Numbered from the stretch's first letter, positions 27,250-35,421 are shown. The stretch is DNA of 64,000 nucleotides from Clostridium paraputrificum (GCF_900447045.1 NZ_UAWH01000015.1:292959-356958); one strand, 5' to 3'. The notes: generated by a model not told the origin, from the sequence alone. Numbers and translations are program-made.

Positions 27250-27345
27250 TATAACTTCTTAAGTTCTTTTCTTCTTAACTTGTTATCTTCTTAAGTTCTT
27301 AACAACTTAAGAACTTATCTTTTTAACTTGTTGCATTTTAAAATT
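27250..27345. repeat. AACTTAAGAA-rich direct and inverted repeat cluster
   Basis: CTTCTTAAGTTCTT occurs twice (about 27255 and 27289). The second overlaps a 10-bp inverted repeat AAGTTCTTAA / TTAAGAACTT with a CAAC loop (about 27293-27317). Related CTTAACTTGTT units follow. It sits between the glyoxalase-like gene and a decayed helicase gene and has no coding potential. Confidence 0.55.
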
Positions 27346-27387
27346 TTTAAAAATAGCCAGTGATCATTCACCAGCTACTTTATTAAC

Positions 27388-28112
27388 TTATAAAAGCTTT
27401 TCCTTAATCTCCTTCTTGAAACTAGTTGCCTGTTTTCTAGTTAATGATTCAATGTCAACAATCAAAATTACTAGAACAGTTTTACCAGTATTAGCATGTC
27501 CTTTTACTGAAATAAATTTATTTTCATCTAGTTGTTCAAAGCATAAATTTTGCTCATCATTTAATCTCATAAATTTCATGTTAAGCTTGTTGTTTAATCT
27601 TAGTAAGGGCATCTTTATATCTACCTTAGGATTTAGAATATACAATACCTTGTTGTATTCAGAATCTGTTAGTTTTTTTATAATAAATCCTTCTTTACCT
27701 GCTCTAAATCTAAATATATTTATTATCTATTCTTCAACCTTTTGAAATGAAGTCATATCAAGAATTATCTCTTTTGGCATACTTAAAGGAAGAGAGCAAT
27801 TCTCTGTTATGAAGTCTGGAAAGTAAACTGCTATTGTTACATATGGACTAATTCAACTTCTTCTAAACCTAGTCATTAAATTGTATTTTGCAGAATTTGC
27901 TTGCTTCTCTGGATCTTGTATATATCTTTTTATATTGTTTCCTGATACACTTGACCATTCATTATTAATGGGGCTAATTATTCCACCTTTTACTTCTAAA
28001 ATCATTACTCCATAATCCCTATGAATTAAAATAAAATCACACTCTCCATTAGATTTACTTGAAAAAATTTCATTATCAATAAAAAGTTCTATTAACTTTC
28101 CATTTTTCCTTT
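27388..28112 (-). pseudogene. Decayed NERD-domain/UvrD-like helicase
   Basis: Minus-strand remnants in several frames. Around 27870-28080 is a NERD nuclease-like segment ECDFILIHRDYGVMILEVKGG with following NNEWSS. Around 27700-27790 is PLSMPKEIILDMTSF. The remnant 27388-27645 carries LNDEQNLCFEQLD and GHANTGKT, the Walker A of a superfamily I helicase. After Walker A the frame runs into unrelated sequence (SLTRKQATSFKKEIKEKLL) and stops, so most of the helicase is deleted. At least two in-frame stops and one frameshift are present. Intact relatives join a NERD domain to a UvrD-type helicase and exceed 500 residues. Confidence 0.8.
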
Positions 28113-28156
28113 AAAAATTTAACTATTCATTTTAAATATTATACAAATTTATAGAT

Positions 28157-28462
28157 TTAAAATAATCCAAAGCAATATTTTATATATCCACTTCTATATC
28201 TGTCGAAGAAGAGCCCTTTTTTCTCTGCTTCTTCTAAAATATACTTATCCAATCTATACCCATTCTTATGAGTACAAATTATTTCCTTTGAAAGCTTTAC
28301 CTCATATCCATCAATACCTACTATATAATTTTCAAATCCTAAATCTTTAAAAGTTACTTCTTTCTCAAATTCTATATCTAAGCATTCTATTACATGTACT
28401 AAGAATCTAAAATCATCCATATTTCTTATCATATATCCTCTAGCAATACCATTTGCATTCAT
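28157..28462 (-). CDS. Hypothetical protein, 101 aa
   Basis: A soluble acidic N-terminal half (FRFLVHVIECLDIEFEKEVTFKDLGFENYIVGIDGYEVKL) and a basic aromatic C-terminus ending YIKYCFGLF. It has no recognised family. It follows, on the same strand, the candidate RNA switch and its terminator, so readthrough could link them. It lies upstream of the NERD-helicase remnant and may itself be a survivor of that accessory segment. Confidence 0.5.
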   Translation of the reverse strand: MNANGIARGYMIRNMDDFRFLVHVIECLDIEFEKEVTFKDLGFENYIVGIDGYEVKLSKEIICTHKNGYRLDKYILEEAEKKGLFFDRYRSGYIKYCFGLF

Positions 28463-28494
28463 ATTAAATTTTTCCTCTAATTTTTATTTTAGAT

Positions 28495-28526
28495 AAAAAA
28501 ATCTTCTTACCTTTAAGATAAGAAGA
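28495..28526 (-). terminator. Terminator of the candidate RNA switch
   Basis: Minus strand: TCTTCTTA / TAAGAAGA arms, followed by T7. It begins three bases after the three-codon ORF of the structured RNA. Confidence 0.85.
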
Positions 28527-28648
28527 CATTAACCAACCATAAATTCACCTCCTTATCGACTTTTAGCTGAACCACCTTGCTATAAAAACAGGTTGGTATA
28601 GGGTCACTGAACTAAATCTCTACCCTAACTCTTGATATATTGGTTTGA
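28495..28648 (-). ncRNA. Candidate pseudoknotted RNA switch with mini-ORF
   Basis: A ~154-nt transcript is predicted. A TATAAT -10 (28655-28660) precedes it. Then come hairpin P2 (TAGGGT/ACCCTA), hairpin P3 (ACCAACCT/AGGTGGT), a 7-bp pseudoknot between the P2 loop (TTTAGTT) and the sequence after P3 (AGCTAAA), the Shine-Dalgarno AAGGAGGTG, a mini-ORF ATG GTT GGT TAA, and the terminator. The P3 left strand ACCAACC is also a perfect complement of GGTTGGT in the mini-ORF, so the two pairings exclude each other. The 5' part (ATCAAGAG, then GACCCTAT and AAGGTG further on) has a faint look of a SAM-I core, but I cannot assign a class. Confidence 0.55.
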
Positions 28649-28788
28649 TATTTAATTATACTTTTATTACACCATACTTTTAAATTTTAAAATACATTTT
28701 TTGTTAAAATTCGCTATAGTTATAAAGAATAAAAACAAGCTATTGAGTAAAAATAATATTGTATCTTATTATAAAGGAGGTATTTAAT

Positions 28789-28929
28789 ATGGATATACAT
28801 TCTGCTTATAATAGAGCAAAAGAAATGCTAATTGATGGGGCGACTTATGATGAAATCAAAAGTTGTACAGGTCTTAGAGAGAAAGAAATAAAAAGAATTA
28901 GAAAAAACGAAATAGACAGTCATTTTTAG
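28789..28929 (+). CDS. Small HTH-like protein, 46 aa
   Basis: Starts MDIHSAYNRAKEMLIDGATYDEIKSCTGLREKEIKRIRKNEIDSHF. ATYDEIKSCTGLREKEIKRI fits a compact helix-turn-helix of the type found in small phage-like or sigma-4-like DNA-binding proteins. AAGGAGG seven bases before the ATG strongly supports translation. Repeat copy 2 begins ten bases after its stop. Confidence 0.6.
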   Translation: MDIHSAYNRAKEMLIDGATYDEIKSCTGLREKEIKRIRKNEIDSHF

Positions 28930-28938
28930 ATTTGAAAA

Positions 28939-29030
28939 AGGTGGAGTGGATATTTATTTTGCTTGTTCCGTTGATACGCTTCAAGTTACATAAAAAACAA
29001 ATATCCACCCCACTCATACTAAAAGGAAAG
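28939..29030 (+). repeat. Dispersed structured hairpin element, copy 2
   Basis: Shares GTGGATATTTATTTTGCTTG and TTCCGT with the others, then TTCAAGTTACA, with right arm CAAATATCCACC and end ACTAAAAGGAAAG. The outer arms GGAGTGG / CCCCACTC keep pairing though the sequence differs from other copies. It follows the small HTH-like gene. Confidence 0.85.
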
Positions 29031-29057
29031 CTATTATTTTTTGATAGCTTTCCCTTC
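29024..29057. terminator. Bidirectional terminator
   Basis: Arms GGAAAGCTAT / ATAGCTTTCC with T6 in the loop. It lies between repeat copy 2 and the convergent ECF gene. Confidence 0.75.
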
Positions 29058-29061
29058 CTTT

Positions 29062-29580
29062 CTATTGTAATAAATTCTGAGCCACTTCACTTCTATTTAT
29101 TAATTCCATTAAAAGTGGTATTGCAATTAGTTGAACAATCATTCCTGGAATCGCCTTACCCAGACCACCAACTACAAACATTAATGGATGAACAGCTGGT
29201 GCTACTGTAATAGATACTACAAAAGCTCCTACAATAGCAAAAATTCTTCCGCCTATCATCGCACCTATAAGTGATGGATATAACATTCTAGTCTTATTAT
29301 ATAGAAAACCAGTTAATATTCCATAACCACAAAGCTCAAAAGCCATAATGGGCATATTAGGCATTAGTGGTGGCATTCCTGTGGCTAGTCCACTAATAAC
29401 AGGACAAATGATTCCTACTATTCCTCCATAAACTGGTCCAAGAAGAAAACCTGCTAATAGTACCGGAATATGCATTGGCAAAAATATTGGTCCTGCTAAA
29501 TTCACTGTGTGAAATATCATTGGAACAACAACTCCTAGTGCAATGAATAATCCAGATAGTACAATCTTTTTACTCTTCAT
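29062..29580 (-). CDS. ECF transporter S component
   Basis: A 172-residue protein with five to six membrane helices. The N-terminus SKKIVLSGLFIALGVVVPMIFH and glycine-rich FLLGPVYGGIVGIICPVIS match substrate-binding subunits of energy-coupling-factor vitamin transporters. The substrate cannot be read from the sequence. No A or T components are nearby, so it probably shares a common ECF module. AAGGGGGAG precedes the ATG, 17 bp after the methyltransferase gene. Confidence 0.85.
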   Translation of the reverse strand: MKSKKIVLSGLFIALGVVVPMIFHTVNLAGPIFLPMHIPVLLAGFLLGPVYGGIVGIICPVISGLATGMPPLMPNMPIMAFELCGYGILTGFLYNKTRMLYPSLIGAMIGGRIFAIVGAFVVSITVAPAVHPLMFVVGGLGKAIPGMIVQLIAIPLLMELINRSEVAQNLLQ

Positions 29581-29597
29581 AAATTCTCCCCCTTTTG

Positions 29598-30185
29598 TTA
29601 TCTATTAATAATCAAGTAATAAACATTTTCATCTTCAAAGGCTTCATCGACATTTAGTCCAATCTCTTCAAAGAGATTTCTTTGCTTATTAACTTCTATT
29701 AATCTATCCTTTTTTACCCTCTCATCTTTTCTGCTGTGCATGTTATTTAAAAATTCTCTACTACTTGAATGAGCAATTATCAACTTACCATTCTCACATA
29801 GGTTTTCAGTTACCAACTTTTTTATAGTATCCTCTCTTCTTTTTAAGTGTGGAAACATAGAATAAAGAATTATTTTATTATATTCTCCTTCCACTTTTTC
29901 CTCTTCTACGTCTACTAAAGTAAATTTAATATTAGGAAGATTACTATATTTCTCTTTTGCTTTACATAACATACCTTCTGAAACATCTAAGGCATTAATT
30001 TCCCCCATTTTATTAAATCCTCTTATAAATGGAATTAATACTCCTGTCCCTGTTCCAATATCGAGAACTTTATCTCCTTCTTGTATATGTATTCTTGATA
30101 GAAGAAAATTTATCTTTTCTTCATTTACTTTTGTAATCTTGTCCCATTCTTCTGCAATAGAATTAAAAAACTCCTTTTCACTCAT
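29598..30185 (-). CDS. Class I SAM-dependent methyltransferase
   Basis: A 195-residue protein with Rossmann motifs VLDIGTGTGVLIPF (motif I), INALDVSEGML (motif II), FTLVDVEEEKV and KIILYSMFPHLKRREDTIK. The substrate is unknown. It is co-transcribed with the ECF S component downstream (17-bp gap); such pairs often modify the same ligand that is imported, which is only a suggestion. Start 30185 is chosen for its AGAGGTG site; an in-frame GTG 15 bases upstream is inside that region. Confidence 0.85.
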   Translation of the reverse strand: MSEKEFFNSIAEEWDKITKVNEEKINFLLSRIHIQEGDKVLDIGTGTGVLIPFIRGFNKMGEINALDVSEGMLCKAKEKYSNLPNIKFTLVDVEEEKVEGEYNKIILYSMFPHLKRREDTIKKLVTENLCENGKLIIAHSSSREFLNNMHSRKDERVKKDRLIEVNKQRNLFEEIGLNVDEAFEDENVYYLIINR

Positions 30186-30259
30186 TTCTACACCTCTCAC
30201 CCAGTATAATACAATTATAGACTTTTATGTATTTCCAATCAACTAAATCTTATTAAAAA

Positions 30260-30345
30260 GGTTTGGTGGATATTTATTTTGTTTGTTCCGTCGCTGGGCT
30301 CCAAGTCACATTAAAACAAATATCCACCAAACTCGCACTAAAGGC
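30260..30345 (+). repeat. Dispersed structured hairpin element, copy 3
   Basis: The most regular copy: GTTTGGTGGATATTTATTTT pairs almost perfectly with AAAACAAATATCCACCAAAC. The loop holds TTGTTCCGTCGCTGGGCTCC and AAGTCACA, and it ends ACTAAAGGCATGG. It lies between two minus-strand genes (VOC and methyltransferase), on the opposite strand if the orientation of the other copies is used. Confidence 0.85.
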
Positions 30346-30360
30346 ATGGAAAATATAGAA

Positions 30361-30383
30361 GAGACCCTATTAAATAAGGTCTC
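30361..30383. terminator. Terminator hairpin after VOC gene
   Basis: Arms GAGACCCTATT / AATAAGGTCTC just past the stop of the minus-strand VOC gene and next to repeat copy 3. Confidence 0.7.
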
Positions 30384-30390
30384 TAACTAT

Positions 30391-30771
30391 TTATTTATCT
30401 TCTCTTATAATATAAGGATTTCCATCTTGATCTTTAAAAGTAAACATGCTTCCATATGGCATTTTCATTATGTCTGTAACATCTACTCCATTATTCTTTA
30501 ACTCTTCGTAAGTCTTATCAATATCAGTTGTACTTAAAAGAATTGATGGATGACCAGTGTATGTATTTGGATTTTGCTTTTCCATTAAAGATTTATTATA
30601 TAGTACGAATGTTGTAAACTCATCTTCACTTGGACCTACTTCTAACCAAGTCATATTAGGTCCCATTGGATATTCACCTTTTACTACAAAGTTCATTTTC
30701 TTAGTCCAAAACTCCTTAGCTTCTCCTTGGTCATTTACGTATATTGTTATTTTACCTATCTTATTTATCAT
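30391..30771 (-). CDS. VOC-family glyoxalase/bleomycin-resistance-like protein
   Basis: A 126-residue protein beginning MINKIGKITIYVNDQGEAKEFWTKKMNFVVKGE, with HPSILLSTTDIDKTYEELKNNGVDV and FKDQDGNPYIIRED in the second half. This is the paired betaalphabetabetabeta VOC fold (YurT/PhnB-like). The metal-binding residues are incomplete, so its chemistry is uncertain. AGGAGGAAA precedes the ATG. It is monocistronic. Confidence 0.85.
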   Translation of the reverse strand: MINKIGKITIYVNDQGEAKEFWTKKMNFVVKGEYPMGPNMTWLEVGPSEDEFTTFVLYNKSLMEKQNPNTYTGHPSILLSTTDIDKTYEELKNNGVDVTDIMKMPYGSMFTFKDQDGNPYIIREDK

Positions 30772-31184
30772 TTGTATTTCCTCCTATAACCTATTTAGAT
30801 TATATATTATATCCCCATATTACAGTAAAGTATATAAAAATAAGATATTTTATTGTAACAAAATAATATAAATAGTGATAGTATATACTATATATAACGC
30901 TTATTTAATATCTCTTGCCTTTTATAATAAAGAAAATCCTCTCTCCTTTTAAAAGGAGAGAGGATTTTTTCCCACATAAATACATTAAAGTAAAACATAT
31001 TAAATATAAACACTAAATTATTAATTTTGCATACTTACTATTTTTTCTACTTGTCCTATAATGATTATAGTACCTTTAGTACTAATTACCTTTAGAAGAT
31101 AAGTTCTTCCCACAAACTTATCTTCAGAACCCTTACCTTTTATGAATTATCATAAAATAATCACAAAATAGAGCTTCTATGGAT
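30772..31184. other. 413-bp gap with a strong hairpin and a gene-like fragment
   Basis: Two things are seen. A near-perfect bidirectional hairpin AAATCCTCTCTCCTTTT / AAAAGGAGAGAGGATTT lies at about 30934-30970, with A and T runs outside. On the minus strand at about 31024-31137 is a 37-codon open stretch (KGSEDKFVGRTYLLKVIS…) that lacks a start codon, a stop-free upstream extension or a ribosome site. It may be a scrap of a lost gene. Nothing else is evident. Confidence 0.4.
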
Positions 31185-31583
31185 TTACATAGAAGTTCTA
31201 TTTTTAAATTTTTCTTTATTTATCTTATCTCTTATTAACTGTAATCCACCAATTATCATTATTATTCCCAATATGATTTCGAATATAAGACTTGAAATTT
31301 CATAAGCATTATTATTAACATACATGTAATAAGCACTGTTAACAAGGTTTATTCCAATATTAATTATAATAAATTCAATTATACTTCTACCAACATAATT
31401 AGCTCCAATGTTTAGCAATATGTTTAATTTAATCTCCTTATTTCTATATCTCTTAATTTGTTTAATAAAATTTTCAAAAAGAAATGGGAATGTAAAAAAT
31501 GAAATTAAGACTGTTAACACAATATTATTCACAAAGTAAGTTATTACACAATTAGCTAAAAACCAAATTATAATATTCTTCAT
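31185..31583 (-). CDS. Small integral membrane protein, 132 aa
   Basis: About four hydrophobic helices in 132 residues (3-30 in two passes, 60-85, 97-117), ending in a basic tail (RDKINKEKFKNRTSM). It has no recognised family; the topology resembles GtrA-like small membrane proteins but no motif confirms it. AAAAGGAG precedes the ATG. It is monocistronic. Confidence 0.65.
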   Translation of the reverse strand: MKNIIIWFLANCVITYFVNNIVLTVLISFFTFPFLFENFIKQIKRYRNKEIKLNILLNIGANYVGRSIIEFIIINIGINLVNSAYYMYVNNNAYEISSLIFEIILGIIMIIGGLQLIRDKINKEKFKNRTSM

Positions 31584-31743
31584 ATCATTACTCCTTTTAT
31601 TCTATACTTAAATGATATATTTAATTCCATCTTATGTAAATAACGAAAAGTAAAACATCCAAAGCTTTCAATTCATTATCTAATAATATTATCCTTGTAA
31701 AAATAAAAAGAAACCCGTATTATCTACGAGCTTCTTAAATTTC

Positions 31744-32910
31744 TTAAAATTCTACCTTGTCTCCATAATAAGTACATTTAAATAATTTTTCCATAGTCTC
31801 ATCATCAATTTCTCTTGGATTAGATCCTGTACATGCATCAAGTACTGCATTATGAGATATAAACTTTAAGTTATCATTAAAATCACATTCATCTATTCCA
31901 TATTCCTTCATAGTATGAGGAATAGCTAACTTATCATTCATATCATCAATCATTTTTATTAATGAATCAGTCAGTTCACCATTTGTATTTCCTTCTAGAT
32001 TTAACATTTTTGATATATCACCATATCTATCTTCACAGTTCTTTCTATTATATTGAATTACATATGGTAAAAATATTGCATTTGCACATCCATGAGGTAT
32101 ATGAAATACTGCGCCTACCTTATGAGCCATTGAATGTACAATTCCTAATAATGCATTTGAAAATGCCATACCAGCTAGGCATTGAGCATCATGCATTAAA
32201 CTCCTAGCTTTTTCATCTCCTTCATAAGACTTAACTAAATTATCTCTAACCATTTCTATAGCTTTCATAGCTAATGGATCAGAAAAGTTAGACTTAAGTG
32301 ATGCAGTATACGCTTCAATAGCATGAGTTAATGCATCCATTCCTGTATGTGCTACTAATTTTTTAGGCATAGTTTGTGCTAAATTGGGGTCAACTATAGC
32401 AATATCAGGAGTTATATTAAAATCTGCAAGTGGATATTTTATTTTTTCAGTATAATTTGTTATAACAGAAAAAGCTGTAACTTCTGTTGCTGTACCACTA
32501 GTAGATGGTATTGCAACAAATTTTGCTTTTTGTCTAAGTTCAGGTAACCCAAAAGGTACAATAGCTTCTTCAAAAGTAAAATCAGGATATTCATAGAAAA
32601 TCCACATAGCCTTGGCAGCATCTATAGCTGAACCTCCCCCCATTGAAACAATCCAATCAGGTTCAAACTTTCTCATAGCTTCTGCACCCTTCATAACTGT
32701 CTCTACTGATGGATCTGGTTCTACTCCTTCATACATCTCTACTTCCATACCAGCTTCTTTTAAATAATCTTCTGCCTTCTGTAGAAAACCAAACCTTTTC
32801 ATCGATCCTCCACCTACCACTATAAATGCTTTTTTACCTTTTAAGGTCTTTAAAACTTCTAAAGCCCCCTCACCATGATATATATCTCTTGGTAATGTAA
32901 AACGTGCCAC
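31744..32910 (-). CDS. Iron-containing alcohol dehydrogenase
   Basis: A 388-residue group III alcohol dehydrogenase. It has VVGGGSM, GGGSAIDAAKAM for NAD(P) binding, IPSTSGTATEVT, and metal ligands in THAIEAY, HSMAHKVGAVFHIPHG (three His) and the Asp of DPNLAQ. The long N-terminal start MARFTLPRDIYHGEGALE resembles clostridial NADPH-dependent butanol/ethanol dehydrogenases and the AdhE C-terminal domain. It reduces aldehydes to alcohols during fermentation. The start is given as GTG 32910 because GGAGGG is only one base from the ATG at 32916. Confidence 0.88.
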   Translation of the reverse strand: MARFTLPRDIYHGEGALEVLKTLKGKKAFIVVGGGSMKRFGFLQKAEDYLKEAGMEVEMYEGVEPDPSVETVMKGAEAMRKFEPDWIVSMGGGSAIDAAKAMWIFYEYPDFTFEEAIVPFGLPELRQKAKFVAIPSTSGTATEVTAFSVITNYTEKIKYPLADFNITPDIAIVDPNLAQTMPKKLVAHTGMDALTHAIEAYTASLKSNFSDPLAMKAIEMVRDNLVKSYEGDEKARSLMHDAQCLAGMAFSNALLGIVHSMAHKVGAVFHIPHGCANAIFLPYVIQYNRKNCEDRYGDISKMLNLEGNTNGELTDSLIKMIDDMNDKLAIPHTMKEYGIDECDFNDNLKFISHNAVLDACTGSNPREIDDETMEKLFKCTYYGDKVEF

Positions 32911-33100
32911 TTTCATCCCTCCATCTTCATATAATTATATTAAGATTTAACATCTTATATATTCTATAATTTATTTAAGAATAACTATAAAAATGATTGA
33001 CTTTTAATATTAATTAATAATTTACAAAATCTTAATTGTTATTTTTGCAATATATACTAATAATAATTATAAGATAAACTTTTAGAAAGAAGTGATACTT

Positions 33101-33850
33101 ATGACTTTAACAAACGGAAAATGGTCAGGATTTAGAGAGCTTGTTCTAATTGATGTAACTAAAGAATGTGAAGGAATTAAATCTTTTTATTTTAAAGCAA
33201 AAGATGGTGCTAAATTAGTAAGACATATAGCAGGTCAGTTTCTTCCGATTAGAATAAAAACTGATAATCCTAAATATAAAGACATTATACGTACATACAG
33301 CTTATCTATGATTCCTAATGAGGATGTTTATAGAATTAGTGTTAAAAAAGTAGATGGTGGCCTTATAAGTAGCTATCTACATGATTCACTAAATATAGGT
33401 GATTCAATTGAAGCTATGATTCCAACTGGCCTATTTACTTTAAAGGAAAATTCTACTGAAACTCCACTAGTATTTATATCTGGTGGTATAGGGATTACCC
33501 CCCTAATTTCTATGCTTTACTATGAAGCGCTTAAGGGAAAAAATATCACATTTATTCAAGCAGTTATAAACTCTTCTGTACATCCTTTTAAAAATGATAT
33601 AGATTATTTCGCTGATATAAACGGCCTTAAAAACTTTGTTTTTTATTCTGATCCTTTAAAATCCGATATAAAAGGAATAGACTATATGGAAACAGGGTAT
33701 GTAACAAAGGAATGGCTTGAAAAAAATACACCTTTAAATGGTGACTTCTACTTTTGTGGACCACCTCCATTTATGAATAGTTTAAAAAAATCTTTATCAG
33801 AACTTGGTGTTCCAGAAGATAGAATTCATTTTGAATCTTTTACACAATAA
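33101..33850 (+). CDS. FAD/NAD(P)-binding oxidoreductase, flavohemoprotein-reductase-like
   Basis: A 249-residue ferredoxin-NADP+ reductase-type protein: an FAD domain with RTYSLSMIP (R-x-Y-S) and DGGLISSYL, then an NAD(P) domain with FISGGIGITPLISML and a terminal FYFCGPPPFMNSLKK. It matches the C-terminal half of flavohaemoglobin but has no globin or ferredoxin domain, so its redox partner must be separate. Start ATG 33101 is preferred over GTG 33092, which overlaps the AAGAAGTGA site. Confidence 0.85.
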   Translation: MTLTNGKWSGFRELVLIDVTKECEGIKSFYFKAKDGAKLVRHIAGQFLPIRIKTDNPKYKDIIRTYSLSMIPNEDVYRISVKKVDGGLISSYLHDSLNIGDSIEAMIPTGLFTLKENSTETPLVFISGGIGITPLISMLYYEALKGKNITFIQAVINSSVHPFKNDIDYFADINGLKNFVFYSDPLKSDIKGIDYMETGYVTKEWLEKNTPLNGDFYFCGPPPFMNSLKKSLSELGVPEDRIHFESFTQ

Positions 33851-33888
33851 AAAAAAGTCTCAGTGAAATTATATTCCTGAGACTTTTT
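33849..33888. terminator. Bidirectional terminator
   Basis: Arms AAAAAGTCTCAG / CTGAGACTTTTT between convergent genes. Confidence 0.85.
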
Positions 33889-33893
33889 ATAAT

Positions 33894-34331
33894 TTATAAA
33901 GAAAACTCTACAAATACCTTTTTCTTTTCTTCATCTTTATAAAACTCTTTTATTATTCTATACTTTCCCTTCTCCAATTTTCCAAAGTATGTTGCTAGCT
34001 TAATATTTTCGTTATTAATATCCATTGGTTTTAATATAATCCCAATTTCTATAAAAGCTACGTCCTTTAGAAAAGGAACATTATTCCACTTACCATCATT
34101 CTCTTGCTCTAAATAAAATTCATACCCATAAACGTACTCATTATTAGTTTTATTTTCTATAGATAAGGTTAAGTCTTTCTCTTTTTGTTCCTTTATACTT
34201 ATAACAATATCATTACTTTTTTCAATTTCTGAACCCTTTTCTCCGCTTGAAGTTTTAACCATATTTCCACAAGAGATAGCTATTAAGCTAAAGGTTAGAA
34301 GTATCAAAATAACAGATAATCTTCTTTTCAT
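33894..34331 (-). CDS. Lipoprotein with Ig-like domain
   Basis: A 145-residue lipoprotein with signal MKRRLSVILILLTFSLIAISC. Residues about 45-145 resemble the bacterial immunoglobulin-like domain of clostridial lipoproteins: ISIKEQKEKDLTLSIENKTNNEYVYGYEFYLEQENDGKWNNVPF then GKYRIIKEFYKD. It may bind extracellular protein or shield the wall; no enzyme motif is present. Start 34331 has AGAGGTGA; the ATG at 34346 overlaps that site. Confidence 0.75.
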   Translation of the reverse strand: MKRRLSVILILLTFSLIAISCGNMVKTSSGEKGSEIEKSNDIVISIKEQKEKDLTLSIENKTNNEYVYGYEFYLEQENDGKWNNVPFLKDVAFIEIGIILKPMDINNENIKLATYFGKLEKGKYRIIKEFYKDEEKKKVFVEFSL

Positions 34332-34418
34332 AATTTCACCTCTCATTTTAATTATACCAATTTTAATTATGTTTAACTTACATAAGGTTGAAATTTATAT
34401 TACAGAACAGTAACTAAC

Positions 34419-34446
34419 AAAAAAAGAAACCGCTAAGCGATTTCTT
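34419..34446 (-). terminator. Rho-independent terminator
   Basis: Arms AAAGAAATCGC / GCGGTTTCTTT followed by T-run on the minus strand, at the end of the TSUP gene. Confidence 0.85.
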
Positions 34447-34821
34447 TTAAAGGAATTTAACTATATTAATTATATTTATAAAACTTAATATAAAGAGTAC
34501 AATCAAAAAAAACTTTTCTATTTTATTATCATCCATTTCCTTTGATAGTCTACTTCCTAATAAGGCTCCTCCAATTCCACCTATACACATTAACACCAAG
34601 TGCATATGAGCAAACTCTGGTATGCTTCCTGTTATAACTGTACTTGATAAACTTGTAACCTGAGAAAATAGTATTATAAATATGAAACTTATTGCAGCAT
34701 CCTTAGCACTCATAGATAAGAAGAAATACAGCACAGCAATATTAAGAGGACCTCCACCTATTCCACTTATAGCTCCAATTAGCGATGAAATCAAACTAAC
34801 ACTAAATAGTATTAAGCTCAT
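34447..34821 (-). CDS. Half-size TSUP (TauE/SafE) permease
   Basis: A 124-residue protein with four helices. It carries the family glycine motif LIGAISGIGGGPLNIAVLYFF near the start and GGIGGALLGSRLSKEMDD in the middle. Full TSUP exporters are about 250 residues with two such halves, so this is either one subunit of a two-gene transporter or a C-terminal remnant. It overlaps the sulfatase remnant by 20 bp. TSUP proteins export sulfite/sulfonates, and a location beside sulfatase genes is suggestive. Confidence 0.7.
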   Translation of the reverse strand: MSLILFSVSLISSLIGAISGIGGGPLNIAVLYFFLSMSAKDAAISFIFIILFSQVTSLSSTVITGSIPEFAHMHLVLMCIGGIGGALLGSRLSKEMDDNKIEKFFLIVLFILSFINIINIVKFL

Positions 34822-35400
34822 TATTATCTAATCCTAGTCTTATATATTGTTCTTCTGGTGCTCCTACCTTTACCATTTCCCTTATCATCAATTCCTTATA
34901 TTTATTTACAATTTCTTTATTACTAGCGAGATTATTATTCTGCTCTACATCTTCCTTAACGTTAAATAATAAGTCTCCAAATTTATAAGGTGATACATAA
35001 GTTTTTCCTTGTACTTTTAATACTTTCATATTATTGCTGAATCTTCCTATATTAACCATCTCAATATCCTCGTTCAATACATCACTCATATATCCTCTCA
35101 TTCTAGTAGGCATTAGTGTATATTCATATAATGGTACATTTTTTCATTAGTAGCAGAGCTCTTCATATAAACATATTCACCATCTGTTATATTTACATGG
35201 CCGCCATGAACACCAAATAGAGCTGTTTCCCTTATATCCTTATCTTCCTTTATAATAGGTGTTAAGCTTTTGCCATCCATATCCATATCTACACTAACAT
35301 TAAAGAAGTCTAATAAAGTTGGAGGTATGTCTATAGTTTGAGCTAAACTCATAGTTCTTTCCCCTGATCTTTTATATCTAGGATCCCATATATTTAATAG
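34802..35400 (-). pseudogene. C-terminal remnant of a second sulfatase
   Basis: Two frames together give the last ~195 residues of a sulfatase: WDPRYKRSGERTMSLAQTID then IPPTLLDFF and HGGHVNITDGEYVYM in one frame, then LMPTRMRGYMSDVLN and YVSPYKFGDLLFNV in the next. They are joined by a shift near 35115-35125, where a TA pair seems inserted (YHY-MNIH should read YEYTLMPTRMRG). The N-terminal half with the Cys active site is absent, and the open frame begins at about 35400, right behind the terminator of the maturase gene. The 5' part was lost by deletion. Confidence 0.85.
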
Positions 35401-35421
35401 AAATTTTTACAAATAAAAATA

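Noticed and set aside
28562..28627. tRNA-like reading of the TTTAGTTCAGTGA segment
   Set aside because: No acceptor stem, anticodon arm or T-loop can be drawn around it; the hairpin/pseudoknot model fits better.
28495..28665. Assignment of the RNA switch to the SAM-I (S-box) class
   Set aside because: Only short parts match (ATCAAGAG, ACCCTAT, AAGGTG); the P2 kink-turn and P4 are missing, so the class was left open.
31024..31137. 37-codon gene-like stretch in the 30.8-31.2 kb gap
   Set aside because: No start codon or ribosome site and a stop directly upstream; recorded only as a possible scrap.
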